Source of the DNA: Allobaculum mucilyticum
GTDB taxonomy: Bacteria; Bacillota_I; Bacilli_A; Erysipelotrichales; Erysipelotrichaceae
DNA: 64,000 bases
Reading direction: 5' to 3'
NCBI RefSeq assembly: GCF_022701195.1
Contig: NZ_CP078089.1
Coordinates: 1,116,001 to 1,180,000, forward strand
A program made the position numbers and the translations under genes. Below, in pieces: positions 36,315 through 45,946 of this stretch. The first letter of the stretch is position 1. Each line of letters starts with the position of its first letter. The notes under the pieces are model-generated. The model made no database searches. It saw only the letters and a program-made list of their open reading frames with translations, and had not been told where the DNA came from.

Positions 36315-36376
36315 CTTCTCTCTGGATTGGGGCTGTTAAGGCCGGAATCCGTGATTAATGTTATCGCCTGGGGCGA

Positions 36377-39300
36377 TTATTTCTTTTTGGTTTTGCTGGT
36401 TTCAGATTCTTCTTCGTCTTCATCATCTTTGAATTTCTTCTTGTAGAAGAAGTAGAATCCGCCGGCAATTGCTGCAAGCAGAGCTGCAATTGTGGCATAG
36501 CGTGCAGGCAGGTTATACCACCAGCGCAGGAAGAAGTTGGTCGATACAGTGACTTCTTTCGGGAAGTAATCCTGAATAGCCTGCTCTTCTTCGATCGTAT
36601 CTACTTTCAGATTGGCCGTATCAACTTTGTTTCCAGCCTGGTCGATCGCAACGACGTTGACGATCTGGCCGGTATCTTCGCCAAGTTCAAGCGAGATATC
36701 CTGTGTGAATACAGATCCGTCTCTGCGGTCGAAGGTGACAGTTGCAACGGTGATCGTTCTGCCTTTATCATCCGTCTCTTCTGTGATCTTCGGTTTTTCT
36801 CCGCCGATCGTGATGGTATCTGTGTTCAGTTTACCTTTGACACGAACCTGAATCTCTTTGAGACCAATTGCGTCATCGACGCTCATGGTGATTCTCTGGC
36901 TGCGGGTGTTGTAGAAGCTCTGTTCCAGACCCTGAACCTTGGAAATAACCGGAGCTGTATCGTCGAGTCGGAACTCGAGGATCTTCGGCATGATTTCGTT
37001 TTCGGCCGTTACTGCGACTTCTTCGTCGCCGCTTCCGGTCTTCGGTTCTTCTTTGTCTGTTTCTTCAGCTTTCTCGGCAGCTGTATCGTTGATCTTTCCG
37101 CTGTTGACGCTTTCTGCGTAATCGGAATAGGAGGAAACGATACCGGTGCTGTCTTTGGTATCAAGCGTTACACGGTATACACCGTCGAGGAAGTCGACTT
37201 CTGCATTTTCTGCTTCTGCATCATCATCTGCGACAAAGGCTTTGTCGTCGATGGAATGCTGGTAACCGTTCCAGCTTGCACGGCTGGTGTTATCGATGTT
37301 GCTTACTGTGTCGCCTTCAATCTTGGAAGTCGGGCTCTGTTTGAGTTCGTCTTCATCAAGAGCGAAGTTTTCACCGTCACGGCTCAGGGAGACACGGGTG
37401 ATGTGGTGCTCGGAAGCACGCGGATTTTCTTTCGTTCCGGTTACGGCGTTGAACTCGTAAACGGTCAGAACATCATCAACGGACTGAACATAGTCGTTGA
37501 CCACGCTCTTGAAGTAGTCGCCAAGAACATAGACCGAACCATAGCGGCTGACGATGAAGGTCATGCTGGCTTCATTGGAGTTGCCGGCTTTGTCTCTTGC
37601 TCTTCCGGTCAGCTGGTAGATACCGTCGTTATCCTGAGTTTCACCGATCTTCTGCAGATCGAACTTCGTCTGTTCACCGCTCTGGGCGCCGGTTTCGAGT
37701 TTCGGTTTTGTTGCGATGACATCTTTCTTGTTCCATACGTAACGTGTGTATTCGCCCTGAACGGAAGAACCGTCGAGGTACTTATCGGAAACGACTACGG
37801 AGGGGATAATGTCTTTTTCCGTGTAAGCCGGAATGTTGTCGTCATGTTCGTTGTTGACTTCAACATGGATTTCCGGTTTTGTCCGGTCAATTACGAATGT
37901 CTGGATGGTGTAGGTCGCCATGACGTTGCCGGACTTGTCGGTATATGTCATTGTTCCTTCATATTTACCTTCCTGAGTGAAGGTGAAGGTACCGGTGTGG
38001 TGATCTGTATCGCCGCCCCAGCTTGGAGATACTGCATATGGTGCTCCATCGCAGGTGACATTGAAGTGAACATCGCCTGGATAGAAGTTGGCTTCGGTAA
38101 TATGAATCGTCATATTTGCGTCGCCTGCATAGTAGCGGGCTTCGCCGTCTGTGTTATCCGGATTGCTGAAGTCAACGGTGCAGGTCGGAGAAATATTATC
38201 GACGACTACACGTTTGGTATCAGAGTATTTTCTGGAAACCAGATCTGAATGGTTGGTTGCGGTAAAGTCAACGCTTCCGTTGAACTGGTTCGACCCAGTC
38301 AGTGCGCCGGCAGGAATCTGGAAGGTTGCTGTTCCGGTCTTCATATCTGCAGAGTTCTTAATCTGCGGATCACGGATGAGTCCGGAAGAAGAGTTGCCAT
38401 TGACGCCGGAAACGCCTGCAGCTTTGAGGAGATCATAGTTGAAGGCTTTGATTCCGGAAACGTTATCGTAGGCACTGACTGTAGCTGTTGCCGGCGCCTG
38501 GTAGAAGCCGAAGCTGATGCCTTCAAGAATCGTGTCCGTGACACTCTTTGAGTAGCTGATCTGCAGGTTCTGCGGAGCCGTTTTGTCTACAGTAAAGTAG
38601 TTGTTTGCCCATTCTGCTTTATGACCGGCAAGGTCTGTAAAGCTGACGCCGTATTCATAGTTGGCATCGCCTGCGAAAATAGCGCTGCGTGTATAGGTAT
38701 CACTGTTCTTTGTCCAGATGCTCTGTGCAGATGTGGAGTGACCCATATCTTTGCCGCCTGCATCTGTTTCATTGAGGACTATATTCAGATCCTTAACGAT
38801 CTCGCCGTCATCAAAGGCAACGTTGTGCTCATTGAGTTCAACATGGGCGACAATCGTCTGGTCGTAATACTGACGCGAAGCATTGTCTTTGGCACTGATG
38901 CCGACTTCGCTCATGTTCTCTAAGCGGTAGACAACGCTCAGCTGTGGAGCAACCGTATCGACAACCAGTTTCGGGCTGACATACAGACCCTGGACAATGG
39001 ATGTTCCGCTTTCGCCAACCATGTCGTTGGTGCTGCGGTCGGTGTACTGAATATGAACGCGGTAATCGCCGTCGAGTCCCTTCGGATTGAAGAGTGTTGC
39101 TGGATGAATCTTAGCAATATAGGTATCGCCGCTGACATGGGTCCACTGAACCTCAGACGGATCAATGTCACGGGTTTCGATTCCATCACGGGTAATGCCC
39201 ATCTTGACATCTTCCGGGAAGAACCGGGTTTCTGTCATGGTCAGAGTAACTTCAAAATTCGGGTTCTGATAGTACTGATTGAGCATGCCGTCAGTAATTG

Positions 39301-42300
39301 TCTGCGGCGTGTTGTGCATCAGGCACTCGTCTGTGTTATAGCCGACGCTCAGTTTCGGAGCGATCGTATCGTGAACAAGCGTTCCGGATTCATCTGTCCA
39401 TGCGCTGGAATGACCATGCACGTCAACAGCCTGTGCTTTGACTCTTCCGCTGATCTGCTCAGCTGCAGATTTTGGAACCACAAACTCAACAACATACTTC
39501 GATCCCTGAATCTGGACACTTCGTACATTGTCATTTGGCTTATCTTTGTTCCAGACAAGATACTTGGTTTCACTGTCCGATCCTGTCGGTCTGAAATTCA
39601 GGATAATGTCCTGGATACCCGACGCTGCATCGCTGACTGTTACGGTAACAATCGCATTCTTTCCTTTGTCCTGGTTGTAGTAGTTCACTGCATCCTTGGC
39701 ATTGGTTGTTGAACCAGGATTGTCTGCAATCGAATAGCCTTCAGACACGGTCATGCTTTCAACTACAGGATTTGTGTTATCCACAACATGGGTATAGGAA
39801 GCAGAGGATGCTTCTCCGCCCTGGTAGTCTGTGATGCTGCAGTTCAGGGAGTAAATGCCATCAAAGCTTGCATCCCCCTCTGTAAACAGCTTGAGTGTTG
39901 CGGTGTATTCTCCTTCGGGCAGTTTATTGACTGTCTGTCCGTCGATTTTCCAGTTACTCAGACTTTGCATCTGCTGCTGCAAAGCGGCTTGGATCTGCTG
40001 GCGTTTTTCTTCTGGAAGTTCTCCGTCACGGTCACGCAGTGAATCGATTCTAAGCACGGCTTCCGTCGGATCGAAATAGCGGCCCGTAATTTCAATTACA
40101 AGCGGGTTCTGATTTTCAATGACTGAGCCGTCTGCATTCCGTTCCGGTCCCACTGTGACTGCTGCATGAGCAAGCTGAGAAACTACAGGCAGCGTGCTGA
40201 TCTCACCAGCGCCATTCGATGTATTTGCACTGCCCAGTGAATCATCTGTCGAGCCGTTCCACACGATCGGGTTTCCTGCAGCATCGGTAAACTTCATCGT
40301 TGCAGAGAACTCTCCAGGTCCTTCGCATGGAATTGTGCCAATATATGCGCCGCCCACTGGATTCTCACCAAATACAGCTCTGGCATCGGAACCGTTTATC
40401 TGCGTCGTAGATTTTGCAGTCGAATTCGTTACGGTAAGAACGACATTATTATTCGCACCCGGAGCGTTGAAAGCCTGATCAAAATACTTTTCTTTTACAG
40501 CGAAAACGAAATTAAACTTGTCACTGTCAGTAAAGAACTTATCAAGGTTGCTGTCTTTCTTCTGAACCCGATTCCAGGATCTGTTTGCATTAACTGTATG
40601 ACCGATCCAGCCGATTGGCGTCTCACGGTCAACCACAATCGTTCTGTCACCAGCGAAGACTGCAATTGCAATATTTCCAGCTTCATCAGAAATCTTGAAA
40701 CTGATGGTCATATTCTCTGATGCAGTGTTTTCCTGAACGCGGGTGTCAATTCTTGCGGTCCACGCATCGGTTCCGTTTTCAACGCTATCCCCCTCTAAGC
40801 TGGTGTAATCGACACCATCAAGAGAATATGAGAGAACCTTGCATTTTCCCGAGAGATTATCTTTGTAAGAACCACCGAACTCCAGAAATGGGTATTTGGT
40901 GAATGACTCATTATTTATTTCATTCAGCGGGATTTGATCTGCTCCACGTATCGCCGTTACAGAAGTGATTAGAACCTCTGGTTTTTCAAAGTCTGCACTA
41001 TATTCGAACGTTGGATGGCCAAACAGCTGACCGTTTGCATCCCTCGAGTAGATGTTTTTCCACAAATCGGTTCCCTTGTCTTCGAACGACAGAGATTTCT
41101 GGAAACCGCCTTCGTGTGATCCATCCCAGATCATGCAGTTTGTCAGCGCAGTGAATTCAACAGTATTGAGATCGTCCTTTCCTGAGTTGAACCATTCTCC
41201 GTTTCTGTTGCTGGAAGTTTTCCAGTCATCTTCTGTTTTGCCTTCCAGGACTAAGTCAACCGGTACAGTTGTAGTAATCGGAGTGTTATCTGCCATGTAG
41301 ATGGCTTTTACATGCAGAGTGACGGTAAGCTGACCGTTATCTGCAGCAGGTTTTCCATGATCTTCCATGAACTTAATCTGCTGCTCATCCGTTCCGCACG
41401 TCAGAACCAGATGTCCATTTTCGACCTGTGCCTTGAAGCCGTATGATGCAGCATCCCCAACGGTCATTCGATCAGATGAAACTACCTGTTCGGAATTTCC
41501 GCTGACCACAGAAATTTCTGTCTTATACCCAGTAAGCGGAAGCGAATAGTCTTCGCCGTCTAGGACATAAGGTGTTTCTGTAGAATTTTGTGCGCTGTAT
41601 ACTTTGCGCGTCAGCTTTGCAGCTTTTTTATTGGATGCCCGGACTACCTGAACGTTAACGTTCATTGAATCTTTGCCATTGGCAAAGACATAGTTTTTGT
41701 TATAGTCGCCATTCAGATAAACCTTCATGCCAACTGCAGAATCATATGCGTTGCCAGGGGTTGTACTGGAAATATCCGCGAAGAAGCGAGCACCTTCTGT
41801 ATGAGCACGGGTACCCTCTGTGTCGAGACCGGTCAGCTGCAAGCCAAGCATTCCTTCAGCATCCGCAGCTCCGCCAAGACCTGTTTTGGCATCAAAGAGA
41901 GCCACACTATCCAGAACATTCGGATCGATCAGTGCAATAACCTGTTTTTTGTCAGGATTATAGGAAATCTGGTAGTCAGTACTGCCCGGAACAGCCTTTT
42001 CAAAAGTAACCTGATCCAGTTTTTTCTTCTCGATCTTGCCGGCGACAGTCACTGTTCTGTCATTGAATCCAGGAATTGAAACTCGGAACGTTTTCATATA
42101 AACGCCGGCATTGGTTTCTTTCACGTCCTGAAGTTTCGTACCTCCATCAGCTAATACAGCTGTCCAGCCATCTACTGTGTCTGTAAAGCCTTTTTCAAAC
42201 AGCTGCTGAGGATTCTTGTTGTAGACGAGGTTCGGCTTAGCAACAATCTTTGCCCAGTTATCCGGGATATCTGGATTCGCAATTGTTAACGTGTAATTTT

Positions 42301-43117
42301 TAGTGGTACGTTTCTCATTCGGATTATCACCGTTCTGGTATACCAGTCTGATGGTGTACGTTCCTGCAGTCAGAGAAGCCGGATCCTTCACTCCATAGCT
42401 AGCCTTTTCGGAAGGAGTGACTTCCCATCCTGCATAATTCCATTTCTTTCCGTCCTGAGAGGTACTTGCTGTAACAGTTGGTTTATAGTGCAGAGTTCTT
42501 TCTTTCACACCATTTGTAAGCAGTTCGGGTTTAAACCGGATTGTGCTGCCGTTGACCGCATCAGCATTCTTATCAAATTCAGCTGCTGTTGGGTTCCAGT
42601 TCACAACGATCAGTTTGGACGGATCAGGGTTTTCTTCACTTCCGGAATTGCTGGAGCTGTCCGAACTTCCGGTGCTCTCTGTGCTTCCGGTGCTGTCCGA
42701 GCTGCTGGATTGGCTGGATGAGCTGGCCGAAGAATTCGACGACTGGCTGGAAGATGCACTTGAAGTATCACTGGATTCGCTGCCAGGCTGGCTTGTCGAA
42801 GAGCCTTCGCTGGACGGGGTATCCGTCGTTGTGCCATCCGGAGTGCTTGGGGTTGCGCTCGGTGTTTCGGCTGAAGATTCAGCCGGTGTCTCTGCTGGTG
42901 CGACGGGTGTTTCTTCCGTTGTTAACGCTGGTGCTGGCTCAGATGCCGGCGCGTGGGCGGGTGCTGACGTGACTGCTTCCTGAGCGCCTTCCGGTGCAGC
43001 TGATTCTTCGGCAAAAACAGCTGTCGAAGAAAGAGAGCTGACATTCATCAGAAGGGTTGTCGGAACCAGAGTTACAGCGAGAAGTCTGTTTTTTGCTCTC
43101 GAAAAACGTTTACTCAT
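36377..43117 (-). CDS. Giant cell-surface protein with tandem Ig-like repeats and membrane anchor
   Basis: 2,246 residues. It has an export signal (MSKRFSRAKNRLLAVTL to STAVFAEES), a stalk of about 130 residues rich in Ser/Thr/Ala/Pro/Glu, then a long series of beta-sandwich modules. These repeatedly open with D-x-T-x-P (VVDTVAPQL, TVDKTAPQN, VIDRTKPEI) and close with Y-x-D-x-x-G-N or similar, the pattern of bacterial Ig-like adhesin repeats. The C-terminus has a membrane span (RYATIAALLAAIAGGFYFFY) and a charged tail (KKFKDDEDEEESETSKTKKK). There is no LPXTG, so it is membrane-anchored rather than sortase-linked. The start at 43117 has GAGG six bases upstream. It is the last gene of the FHA-PP2C-kinase-adaptor series, and its cytosolic tail could be read by that system; this is inference. 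Confidence 0.85.
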   Translation of the reverse strand: MSKRFSRAKNRLLAVTLVPTTLLMNVSSLSSTAVFAEESAAPEGAQEAVTSAPAHAPASEPAPALTTEETPVAPAETPAESSAETPSATPSTPDGTTTDTPSSEGSSTSQPGSESSDTSSASSSQSSNSSASSSSQSSSSDSTGSTESTGSSDSSSNSGSEENPDPSKLIVVNWNPTAAEFDKNADAVNGSTIRFKPELLTNGVKERTLHYKPTVTASTSQDGKKWNYAGWEVTPSEKASYGVKDPASLTAGTYTIRLVYQNGDNPNEKRTTKNYTLTIANPDIPDNWAKIVAKPNLVYNKNPQQLFEKGFTDTVDGWTAVLADGGTKLQDVKETNAGVYMKTFRVSIPGFNDRTVTVAGKIEKKKLDQVTFEKAVPGSTDYQISYNPDKKQVIALIDPNVLDSVALFDAKTGLGGAADAEGMLGLQLTGLDTEGTRAHTEGARFFADISSTTPGNAYDSAVGMKVYLNGDYNKNYVFANGKDSMNVNVQVVRASNKKAAKLTRKVYSAQNSTETPYVLDGEDYSLPLTGYKTEISVVSGNSEQVVSSDRMTVGDAASYGFKAQVENGHLVLTCGTDEQQIKFMEDHGKPAADNGQLTVTLHVKAIYMADNTPITTTVPVDLVLEGKTEDDWKTSSNRNGEWFNSGKDDLNTVEFTALTNCMIWDGSHEGGFQKSLSFEDKGTDLWKNIYSRDANGQLFGHPTFEYSADFEKPEVLITSVTAIRGADQIPLNEINNESFTKYPFLEFGGSYKDNLSGKCKVLSYSLDGVDYTSLEGDSVENGTDAWTARIDTRVQENTASENMTISFKISDEAGNIAIAVFAGDRTIVVDRETPIGWIGHTVNANRSWNRVQKKDSNLDKFFTDSDKFNFVFAVKEKYFDQAFNAPGANNNVVLTVTNSTAKSTTQINGSDARAVFGENPVGGAYIGTIPCEGPGEFSATMKFTDAAGNPIVWNGSTDDSLGSANTSNGAGEISTLPVVSQLAHAAVTVGPERNADGSVIENQNPLVIEITGRYFDPTEAVLRIDSLRDRDGELPEEKRQQIQAALQQQMQSLSNWKIDGQTVNKLPEGEYTATLKLFTEGDASFDGIYSLNCSITDYQGGEASSASYTHVVDNTNPVVESMTVSEGYSIADNPGSTTNAKDAVNYYNQDKGKNAIVTVTVSDAASGIQDIILNFRPTGSDSETKYLVWNKDKPNDNVRSVQIQGSKYVVEFVVPKSAAEQISGRVKAQAVDVHGHSSAWTDESGTLVHDTIAPKLSVGYNTDECLMHNTPQTITDGMLNQYYQNPNFEVTLTMTETRFFPEDVKMGITRDGIETRDIDPSEVQWTHVSGDTYIAKIHPATLFNPKGLDGDYRVHIQYTDRSTNDMVGESGTSIVQGLYVSPKLVVDTVAPQLSVVYRLENMSEVGISAKDNASRQYYDQTIVAHVELNEHNVAFDDGEIVKDLNIVLNETDAGGKDMGHSTSAQSIWTKNSDTYTRSAIFAGDANYEYGVSFTDLAGHKAEWANNYFTVDKTAPQNLQISYSKSVTDTILEGISFGFYQAPATATVSAYDNVSGIKAFNYDLLKAAGVSGVNGNSSSGLIRDPQIKNSADMKTGTATFQIPAGALTGSNQFNGSVDFTATNHSDLVSRKYSDTKRVVVDNISPTCTVDFSNPDNTDGEARYYAGDANMTIHITEANFYPGDVHFNVTCDGAPYAVSPSWGGDTDHHTGTFTFTQEGKYEGTMTYTDKSGNVMATYTIQTFVIDRTKPEIHVEVNNEHDDNIPAYTEKDIIPSVVVSDKYLDGSSVQGEYTRYVWNKKDVIATKPKLETGAQSGEQTKFDLQKIGETQDNDGIYQLTGRARDKAGNSNEASMTFIVSRYGSVYVLGDYFKSVVNDYVQSVDDVLTVYEFNAVTGTKENPRASEHHITRVSLSRDGENFALDEDELKQSPTSKIEGDTVSNIDNTSRASWNGYQHSIDDKAFVADDDAEAENAEVDFLDGVYRVTLDTKDSTGIVSSYSDYAESVNSGKINDTAAEKAEETDKEEPKTGSGDEEVAVTAENEIMPKILEFRLDDTAPVISKVQGLEQSFYNTRSQRITMSVDDAIGLKEIQVRVKGKLNTDTITIGGEKPKITEETDDKGRTITVATVTFDRRDGSVFTQDISLELGEDTGQIVNVVAIDQAGNKVDTANLKVDTIEEEQAIQDYFPKEVTVSTNFFLRWWYNLPARYATIAALLAAIAGGFYFFYKKKFKDDEDEEESETSKTKKK

Positions 43118-43307
43118 ATCATTCCTCATGCGTCCGCCAGGACGCTTCTTTTCTCTTTCAGAACTGCAATACACATAGCCCTTACGGGTTTTAAGCTTCT
43201 TAGAACCGGGAAACCGTCTGCCTGAATACCAGATTCTGACAGACGGGATCCTGTTTCATTGTTCATTCATTCTGTTTATAAAATAACATCATCAATCGTT
43301 CTGCTGA

Positions 43308-44222
43308 TCAGTACGATTCAACTGGAATCTCCTGATCGGTATGGATGATCATGACGCGCTCGCCCATGATGAACCGCGGATTCACAGGTTTTCTTACCGA
43401 CTGTGCGGCAGGCTGAGCGGCAGATCTCTGATTCAGATTTGTCGTCAGCAGCTGCGTTTCATCTTCGGTATCTGCACTGTGGTAGTTTTCCGTCACCAGA
43501 TCGTGGGTCTGGCTGTCCGTCAGCTCAGATGTATCGAGGATATCCTCAAATTCAACACTCTCTGCCTGAGGGATACGTGCGGAAAGCGGCGTTGTCGGTT
43601 CGTCTTCAAGCGGTTCCGGCTCATCTTCAAGCGGTGTCGTCTGAATGTCATCTTCGTCAAAGTCGTAAAGCGACTCATCGGAAATATCCGCACTGCCTGG
43701 TCCGGCTGCTGCAGCTGTCACCGTAGCTGTGCTGTCCGTGTCATCTTCACGCATCGAGCCATCTGGCGAGGTGAGGGTCTCGGTCAGGCCGGCTTCTTCA
43801 ACAAAGCCAGGCTGGCGCTCTGCATCAGAGAGCGGTACGGTGTCACATTCATCATCAAGACTGCCGTCGTCATACTGCAGCTCAGTGAGCTGAACAGTTT
43901 CGTTTCCAGCCTCGTCCTGCTGATTCCAGTCAAGCGGTGCTGTATCGGATTGACCTTCCGGAAGAGCCTGCTCTCCGGGAGCCTGACTGGCGAACTTCCT
44001 GTAATCTTTGTCCGGTTTTTCTTTGACCGGAGTCGCGGTCTTTTTCTTCTTTTCGCGTTCCTGACGGCGGGCCGCAATTTCACGTCTTGCGCTCTTGCCG
44101 TTCAGGTCGGCGATGACATCGGGAATACGGAGTTTCCAGAAGAAGAATGCGGCCGCAACCGCAAATACAGCTGCCAGGATATACAGACCGTAAGCGATCA
44201 GACGTAAGTTATCTGTACTCAT
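43308..44222 (-). CDS. Single-pass membrane adaptor with six acidic Thr-x-x-Leu motifs
   Basis: 304 residues. One membrane segment (about 8-30, LIAYGLYILAAVFAVAAAFFFW) is followed by a basic stretch (SARREIAARRQEREKKKK), so most of the protein should be cytosolic. The acidic middle carries repeated sites with Leu at Thr+3: TAPL (94), TVQL (109), TVPL (128), TTPL (195 and 210) and TQLL (256), flanked by Asp/Glu. The C-terminus FIMGERVMIIHTDQEIPVE looks conserved but is unassigned. It starts two bases after the kinase stop, so the two are coupled. I recognise no family. The motif pattern makes it a likely phosphorylation target and FHA docking platform. Confidence 0.75.
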   Translation of the reverse strand: MSTDNLRLIAYGLYILAAVFAVAAAFFFWKLRIPDVIADLNGKSARREIAARRQEREKKKKTATPVKEKPDKDYRKFASQAPGEQALPEGQSDTAPLDWNQQDEAGNETVQLTELQYDDGSLDDECDTVPLSDAERQPGFVEEAGLTETLTSPDGSMREDDTDSTATVTAAAAGPGSADISDESLYDFDEDDIQTTPLEDEPEPLEDEPTTPLSARIPQAESVEFEDILDTSELTDSQTHDLVTENYHSADTEDETQLLTTNLNQRSAAQPAAQSVRKPVNPRFIMGERVMIIHTDQEIPVESY

Positions 44223-44224
44223 AA

Positions 44225-45943
44225 CTAATCACCTTCGAGTCCCTTCGTATCTTCAATGTTCTGTTTGATCTGTTCGGCAATCTTCTGCTGGAACGCACTT
44301 GGATGACTCAGCTCTTTGCCGTCTACCTGGATTGAAGCGCCATTCTGAACCACATTTGAGGAAATCTGGTCCAGAAGCTGTGTTCTGCGTTCGGCGATTG
44401 CCGGATCTTTACCGAAGGCATCTGCTGCTGCACGCTCTCCATTAAGAATGGAAGTAATGATGGAATACTGAATCAGCTTTTCATCACCAGGCGTACCCTG
44501 CGTCTGAACAATCGATTCGGCATGGTCGAAGAAGGATGCCGGTGTAACATTATCCTGCTGTTCTTCCTGACCAGGCATATGCGTCTTGTCGGCAATAATG
44601 TTGTCTCTGTAATAATTGAGCAGCGTATAGAAGTCTTCCGAAACTTTGGCGTTGTCGAATGTATCCGTTCCGCGTTCTTGGATGGCGTCTTCATTTGCGC
44701 TTAGATACGGCATCGCTTTACTGATCTGGTCACGGAGTGTCTTACCTTCTCCGTAGTCGACCAGGAAGTATTCAGCAAGCCGCAGGTTCATATCAAACTG
44801 TTCAGATGTTGACGGGTTTCGATGGAAACTGGTCGCATCATAGGCTTTCAGGAATTCGTCAACTTGTTTGGACGTAAAGTCTTCGGACCACAGGCTATTG
44901 ATCATTGCCTGATAGGGCTGAACGTCTTCTTTTCTGCCGCTGACCGCAATGGCCTCCTGGAATGCCTGAAGCTTTCCGTCGGTGCTGGTCGAGTTTGTGA
45001 CCATGCTTACATGCTCTGCAAAGTTGTTCTGGTCCTGAACAGATGCATAGACCTGAATGCCGATGCCGCCAACAAGCATGACGGTTGCAGTCGCCGCGGT
45101 GATCGCAAACGTGCGGAGTTTGCTTTTCTGCTTTTTCCGGTAGTCACGGGTGATCTGGTCCGGATGCGAGAGATCGTAAAGAAGCTCTTCACAGTTCTGG
45201 TACCGGTTTTCCGGAGCAGGCGCCGTACATTTGTTGATGATGAGCTCGATACCTTCAGAAAGGTTCGGGTCCCAGCTTCGTACTGGTGCATAGGCATCAG
45301 CTGTACGCGGGTCAACGCCGGTCAGCAGGTGGTGCATGGTCATACCGATCGCATAGATATCGGATCTTGGATCGGTCTGGCCGCTGTACTGTTCGGGAGG
45401 AATGTAGCCGCGTGTTCCAAGAGCAACCGTATCGGTGAGGTTGCCGACTTTGTATTCACGCGCGATACCGAAGTCAATGATCTTGATGTTGCCGTCAGGC
45501 TTAAGCATGACGTTTCCGGGTTTCATATCGCGATAAATAATCGGAGGATCCTGCCGGTGCAGATAGCTGAGCGCATCGGTGATCTGCTTGCCCCATTCAA
45601 TGACTTCGTCTTCCGGGAATTTCTGTCTTTCTTTCATGACTTCGAAGAGGTTCTGACCTTCGACGAAGTCCATAACTACGTATTTCTTGCCGTTTTCATC
45701 GATCAGGTCGACGATTCGCGGCAGAGCGGGATGGTCAAGACGCATGAGCATCTTGGCTTCCTGCATAAACTGGCTGATGTAAATTTCTCCGTTTTCATCC
45801 TTGCCGGTCTGTTTGACTTCTTTTACAGCCCACAGCTTGCGCAGACGGAGGTCGAGGGCCAGGTAGACAATTGACATGCCGCCCCGGCCGACTTCTCGCT
45901 GAATTTCGTATTTACCGCCAAGGACATATCCGCTCTGAAGCAT
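44225..45943 (-). CDS. Transmembrane Ser/Thr protein kinase without PASTA domains
   Basis: 572 residues. A cytosolic kinase domain (about 10-265) has GRGGMSIVYLA, Lys41 (AVKEVK), YRDMKPGN with catalytic Asp140, DFG at 158-160, the activation segment TDTVALGTRGYIPPEQ and SDIYAIGMT. A single span (278-302) leads to an external helical region of about 270 residues. It has none of the PASTA repeats of PrkC/Stk1 and no recognised ligand domain, so the signal sensed is unknown. It sits between PP2C (three-base gap, GGAGG inside the PP2C end) and the adaptor (two-base gap). The Thr-rich activation loop suggests autophosphorylation reversed by the neighbouring phosphatase. Confidence 0.92.
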   Translation of the reverse strand: MLQSGYVLGGKYEIQREVGRGGMSIVYLALDLRLRKLWAVKEVKQTGKDENGEIYISQFMQEAKMLMRLDHPALPRIVDLIDENGKKYVVMDFVEGQNLFEVMKERQKFPEDEVIEWGKQITDALSYLHRQDPPIIYRDMKPGNVMLKPDGNIKIIDFGIAREYKVGNLTDTVALGTRGYIPPEQYSGQTDPRSDIYAIGMTMHHLLTGVDPRTADAYAPVRSWDPNLSEGIELIINKCTAPAPENRYQNCEELLYDLSHPDQITRDYRKKQKSKLRTFAITAATATVMLVGGIGIQVYASVQDQNNFAEHVSMVTNSTSTDGKLQAFQEAIAVSGRKEDVQPYQAMINSLWSEDFTSKQVDEFLKAYDATSFHRNPSTSEQFDMNLRLAEYFLVDYGEGKTLRDQISKAMPYLSANEDAIQERGTDTFDNAKVSEDFYTLLNYYRDNIIADKTHMPGQEEQQDNVTPASFFDHAESIVQTQGTPGDEKLIQYSIITSILNGERAAADAFGKDPAIAERRTQLLDQISSNVVQNGASIQVDGKELSHPSAFQQKIAEQIKQNIEDTKGLEGD

Positions 45944-45946
45944 GGC

